Source: Ciona savignyi (lineage: Eukaryota; Chordata; Ascidiacea; Phlebobranchia; Cionidae). From it: DNA of 64,000 nt. Shown here one piece after another: positions 60,601 to 64,000 of the stretch. The stretch's first letter is position 1. The number at the start of each line of letters is the position of its first letter. Below the pieces are notes generated by a model. The model had not been told where the DNA came from. It did no database searches and saw only the letters and a list, made by a program, of their open reading frames with translations. The stretch is taken from positions 2,442,344 to 2,506,343 of the forward strand of contig CH003275.1 in assembly GCA_000149265.1 (NCBI GenBank), written 5' to 3'. Both the position numbers and the translations under genes were made by a program.

Positions 60601-63212
60601 GACCAGGAATTTAGGCCATAGAAGGCCCATTAATCTACAGTACCGAGTTATCATGGATTCNNNNNNNNNNNNNNNNNNNNNNNNNNNNNNNNNNNNNNNN
60701 NNNNNNNNNNNNNNNNNNNNNNNNNNNNNNNNNNNNNNNNNNNNNNNNNNNNNNNNNNNNTCCATAGTCTAAAGCAGGCATGGGCAACATACTGCCCAAT
60801 TAGGATATTGAATACTATTTGTGTAATAATCCGGCCCACCAAGAACTTTATTTTTCAACATCTGGCCCGCTGACTAGATCAGTTACTCCTGGTCTAATGA
60901 ATAAGAATGGTGGACCAATAGGTGCTGGGATTAATCATTGACTGCTATAAAGACTGTTGTTGTCCACACACAAAAAAATGCTATCCTATTGTATTGCTTT
61001 ATTGCAAAGACTTTCGATTTCAGTGCCTTATAGGACGGTTAAAATCTAAACACTACAATGTTCTTAACAGGCAAATTGGCCATTTTCTGAGGAATGTATA
61101 CATTCCAAATTATTTACACTCTCTTATCTCCTATGTTAACAAACAGTACCTTTTGGTTGATAGATTTCATTGTTTTTCCGTTCAAGAACTCCAAGGTTGT
61201 TGTTTCTTGCATGTAGATCTTTTAACAGCACATAGGGACCTAAAAATAGCAACAATAACTCCAGTAACCTGATAGCGGGCGTAAGTTAGTCTGATTATTT
61301 CCCAAATATTTATTAACTAACATGAATATACTTCAAGTTGAATTTTGCACCCCTGGAAAAACAACAGGGTTATCTTTGATATTTGTGGTTACAGTCAAGT
61401 TAATAGAACATTTTTCCCAATGCTTTTTATTACTTTAAAATCCAAGTGTAACAGAACTTGGATAGAATAGGATACTTTTGTTTATCCATTGGGTATAAAA
61501 ACGCAAGAGGTTACTGAAGCTATGTGTTAATTATGATGGGAGACCGTTGGTACAGCAGCAGATTTTATTTCCACAATGTTCTTGGCTGTCATTACGACAC
61601 TTAAAAGTGTTGGATTAAAATTTAATTTGTAATTACTATTTTACCTGTTGGGATTCCAGACTCATGAACAAGAGTTGGCCTCTCAGGATGTTGTATTTTC
61701 ATTGTTGAACAACTTTGTAGGTCATTCCTGAAACAGTTTTAGTTTAAATTTTTTTTCTTTTAGTTCCGTTTATTTGTAACAAATCGAATTGTAGGTTCGT
61801 AACCTTTTCCGCCACATAACATTGCCAACATAGGAAAAACGAGGAAAATACGCAACCAACAAAATAAACCAATCACAAAGCGACAACTAAACGGGAATCT
61901 AAAAAGAGAACAACGTCACAAAATGGAATTAAAGAAAAAGGCACAGAGGGCGATACGCAAAGTCTATATGCTACACAAGTTTATTATACACTGAAGACAA
62001 TATTGCATAGGGATCAATTATAATTTTTATAATACATTGATTGCAAACTTTGAAGATGAAATTTTTTAAATTCACCTGTGTAAATACGGTGATTGTGGTT
62101 GACAGTCTGGTCTGTAGGAATTCCTTCTTGGTACATGTAGCGGCATTTCTTCATCTGCACATTCTGTAGTTTATTTACAGAATTAGCTGCAATGGTTTGC
62201 TTATAAAGCACATGAGAAATTTTAGACAAAAAATATTGAAAAGGTGTCTTATAATTCGTAAAATGCATGATCTTTATACAGAGACAAAGGAATGAATTAA
62301 CATTTTGTAACACCTCAATGCCTAATGTGTCACTTTTATTTGCAACTCAGAAGCAAGAAATTTGAAAAAAATGGATAAAGTAGCCAATAATAAAAAGAAG
62401 AACAAATTTCTTCCACCAACTTGACACATTACAAAACAATATCAAATTTTAGTCTTATATTATAGCAATTTTTAACAAATTTTAAAAAGTTCGGTGTCTG
62501 CGTGCTAGATTCTAGTGGTTTCTTTGAAGTTACCAAGATATTGCTTGGATGAGTTTAATTCAAAGTAACATACTTTCTAACAAGTAACACTGTTACGTAT
62601 ATTTCATACATGATAATGGTGCAATTATTTTACCTGTTGGAATTCCAGACTCATGCACGAGAGTTTGCCTCTCAGGATGTTGTATTTTCATTGCTGAACA
62701 ACTTTGTAGGTCATTCCTAAAACAGTAGTAACTCATTTAGTATATGCAAGTTTTTTTTCCTTTTTTTATTTGGTTATTTAAGTTTGTAATACAATAAAGA
62801 TAATATTGTAATAGTGTCAATTAAGCGCAAGCACACAAAGTATCTAGTGGCTGGTTTTATTTCCACCATTTTTGGCTCCGAATACTTTGTTGCATCTCGG
62901 ATTTATATTTTAAAAGTCTTGTGCATGTTGTTTGTTACTCATTTTATCACCTGGTTAACAATTTAGTTAGCGGAAACATACAAATATTGGCTACCATAAT
63001 AGTTAGTAAGCGTTTTGTGGAAAAATATTGTAAACTTTTAGTAAAGCCTAAGGAAAGAAGCGGGCCCAGAACTTCTTTAACTTGGGTCAAAGATTGGGTT
63101 TGGAGGCAATTTTTTTAAATTCACCTGTGTAAATATGGTGATTGTGGTTGACAGTCTGGTCTGTAGGAATTCCTTCTTGTTACGTGTAGTGGTATTTCTT
63201 CATCTGCACATT
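57669..63212 (-). CDS. Unrecognised gene, 3' part (8 exons, 5' partial)
   Basis: Exons in transcript order: 63125-63212, 62634-62716, 62076-62163, 61645-61727, 60236-60335, 59297-59393, 58131-58483, 57669-57798. Phases close across all seven junctions, giving 339 residues to a TAG stop. The first two exons and the next two are duplicates, so the protein has two adjacent ~57-residue repeats containing CADEE, PLHV, RRNSYRPDCQPQSPYLH and HESGIPT. After them come DPPRTMDLCDEEIIVPDRYL, a Ser/Thr/Arg-rich stretch (SLSSRRSSFNTV) and an acidic-to-basic end. No membrane helix or signal is visible; it looks like a cytoplasmic tail of a larger protein whose start lies beyond the window. I do not recognise the family. 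Confidence 0.68.
57865..58140 (-). repeat. Two copies of a repeat reaching an exon donor
   Basis: GACGGCAAAACGAACAGTC and TTAAAACACGTCATTGGAAA occur at about 57885-57935 and 58078-58128, with a third, worn copy at about 59545-59650. The middle copy ends exactly at GGATAC (58125-58130), the donor of the exon 58131-58483. Confidence 0.75.
58498..58650 (-). mobile_element. SINE 3' half beside an acceptor
   Basis: Sense to the last gene; the tail (GGATAAACATGAATAATC on minus) ends about 15 bp before the acceptor at 58484. Only the 3' half of the element is present. Confidence 0.75.
60405..60880. repeat. hAT-like fragments and MITE half around the second gap
   Basis: AGTCTAAAGCAGGCATGGGCA and AATCCGGCCCACCA occur at 60399-60500 and again at 60766-60870, on either side of the gap 60661-60760. 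Between them is the left half of the foldback element seen at 3071-3240 (GGTAGCCACCGGGACCAGGA). Confidence 0.75.
60661..60760. other. Assembly gap of 100 N
   Basis: The gap lies in the intron before the exon 60236-60335 and is bordered by near-duplicate sequence, so its true size is uncertain. Confidence 0.95.
61645..63212 (-). repeat. In-frame tandem duplication of an exon pair
   Basis: Exons 62634-62716 plus 63125-63212 duplicate 61645-61727 plus 62076-62163. Lengths are identical (83 and 88 bp) and splice sites are the same. The pair is phase 1 in and phase 1 out, so duplication preserves the frame. Introns between copies have mostly diverged, suggesting selection on the exons. Confidence 0.88.
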
Positions 63213-63437
63213 CTGCAGTTTATATACATAGTTAAAGGATTATCGACATCTTCAGTAATTTTATGCGTAGTTTGTTTGGTACTATACAGCGCAAGTTAAC
63301 CAAAGTTGGATCATCGAATTTTAATTAAGGCTACTTTCTTTAATTTACTTAACTTCTATATTGGGTTTCAAACAAAAAATAAATCGCAAATACTGATTTC
63401 CTACCAACACGGAAATGGTATTAAATAGTAAAATGCT
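63213..63437 (-). other. AT-rich upstream sequence of the last gene
   Basis: Presumably an intron, since the exon at 63125-63212 begins mid-codon after a CTGCAG acceptor. I see no further exon before the piggyBac-like end. Confidence 0.5.
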
Positions 63438-64000
63438 TTAACCCTTTAACTGCCGCTGTCGACTTGCGTCGACAGCGCCGAAAATTACATAAGTAGAAAA
63501 GTATACGGCCGATTTTGATCAGTGAGATGGCGCTGGAGAGCTGAATAATTTCTGCGTTAGCCAATATAAGTTGATATATAGGTTTGCATTTGATATTTTT
63601 TAGTTATTTGCGTTTTATAAATGATATATATATGTGTGGTTTTGGTTGTTTTAATTAGTTTTAATTTTGGTTTTAATCCCCGATTAGTTTTCAACTATTG
63701 TCGTCATGGTTCGCTAGGTTAGTTTGAAAACAATCCATTCGTTTTTGGCTTGTACATTTTGGATTAGGCTATTTTTTGAGCTTATGGAGGGTAAAAACAG
63801 AAGAATCTGTCCTTTTGTTAGCTGATAATGATTCTGAAAGCAGTTGTGCTTCATTTTTGAGTAGTTCTAGCGATGAAGAACCTTTTTAAAGATGTTTTGC
63901 ATCAGTTTTGTTTTGCTGTGGCTATGTGTTTGTGGTTTATTGGGCAAGTGTAAAAAAAAATAATTTTTTTTTTTTCGATTTGCGTATTACGACGTCATCA
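63438..64000 (+). mobile_element. End of a piggyBac-like transposon (partial, runs off window)
   Basis: TTAA at 63438-63441 is followed by CCCTTTAACTGCCG and a short palindrome CGCTGTCGACTTGCGTCGACAGCG-like (63454-63477). TTAA-CCC plus a subterminal repeat is the layout of piggyBac ends. At 63784-63889 lies a short acidic frame (ADNDSESSCASFL, SSDEEPF) like the N-terminus of such transposases. It is out of frame with the ATG at 63784 and stops early. The opposite end is not in the window. Confidence 0.55.

Noticed and set aside
63125-63212. Apparent premature stop (TAA) in one copy of the duplicated exon
   Set aside because: The stop appears only in a frame that conflicts with the neighbouring exon phases. 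In the frame that joins all exons, both copies are open.

Overview
The window is animal nuclear DNA, AT-rich, with small exons, GT-AG introns and many short interspersed repeats. The most abundant repeat is a roughly 300-bp tRNA-headed SINE. Together with the compact gene spacing and the protein similarities, this suggests a tunicate such as Ciona. That assignment rests on my memory of ascidian repeats and gene style, not on a search. There are two 100-base assembly gaps (12261-12360 and 60661-60760).

Layout. (1) 645-24350, plus strand: the 3' half of TAF1, the largest TFIID subunit, as 22 exons with consistent phases. They encode the end of the central DUF3591 region, a zinc knuckle, two bromodomains and an acidic tail; the 5' half lies before the window. 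(2) 6432-7698, minus strand: a two-exon gene for an unrecognised 182-residue four-helix membrane protein, nested inside the 7.2-kb TAF1 intron. (3) 25861-32833, plus strand: an eight-exon class A GPCR of about 466 residues. Its GWNC-type second extracellular loop and missing TM3 cysteine point to the lysophospholipid/cannabinoid (EDG-like) group. (4) 34012-45013 and 46410-54233, minus strand: two complete tandem otopetrin (proton channel) genes, each with 11 exons and the same intron phases throughout. (5) 57669-63212, minus strand: the 3' part of an unrecognised gene containing an in-frame tandem duplication of two exons. (6) 63438-64000: what looks like one end of a piggyBac-type transposon.

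The genes do not form a pathway. TAF1 is housekeeping transcription machinery, while the GPCR and the otopetrins are membrane sensors or channels. The GPCR and the first otopetrin gene converge tail to tail. The three minus-strand genes after 34000 run head to tail.

Exon boundaries were inferred by hand from splice sites, unbroken reading frame, phase agreement and family resemblance. All the multi-exon models close in frame, which is good internal support, but no transcript was consulted. The most interesting items are the nested antisense gene, a duplicated TAF1 exon end carrying a decoy donor, a SINE tail that forms an otopetrin splice acceptor, the exon-pair duplication in the last gene, a large snapback array in a GPCR intron, and a hAT-like MITE with a perfect 8-bp target duplication 20 bp from a splice donor.
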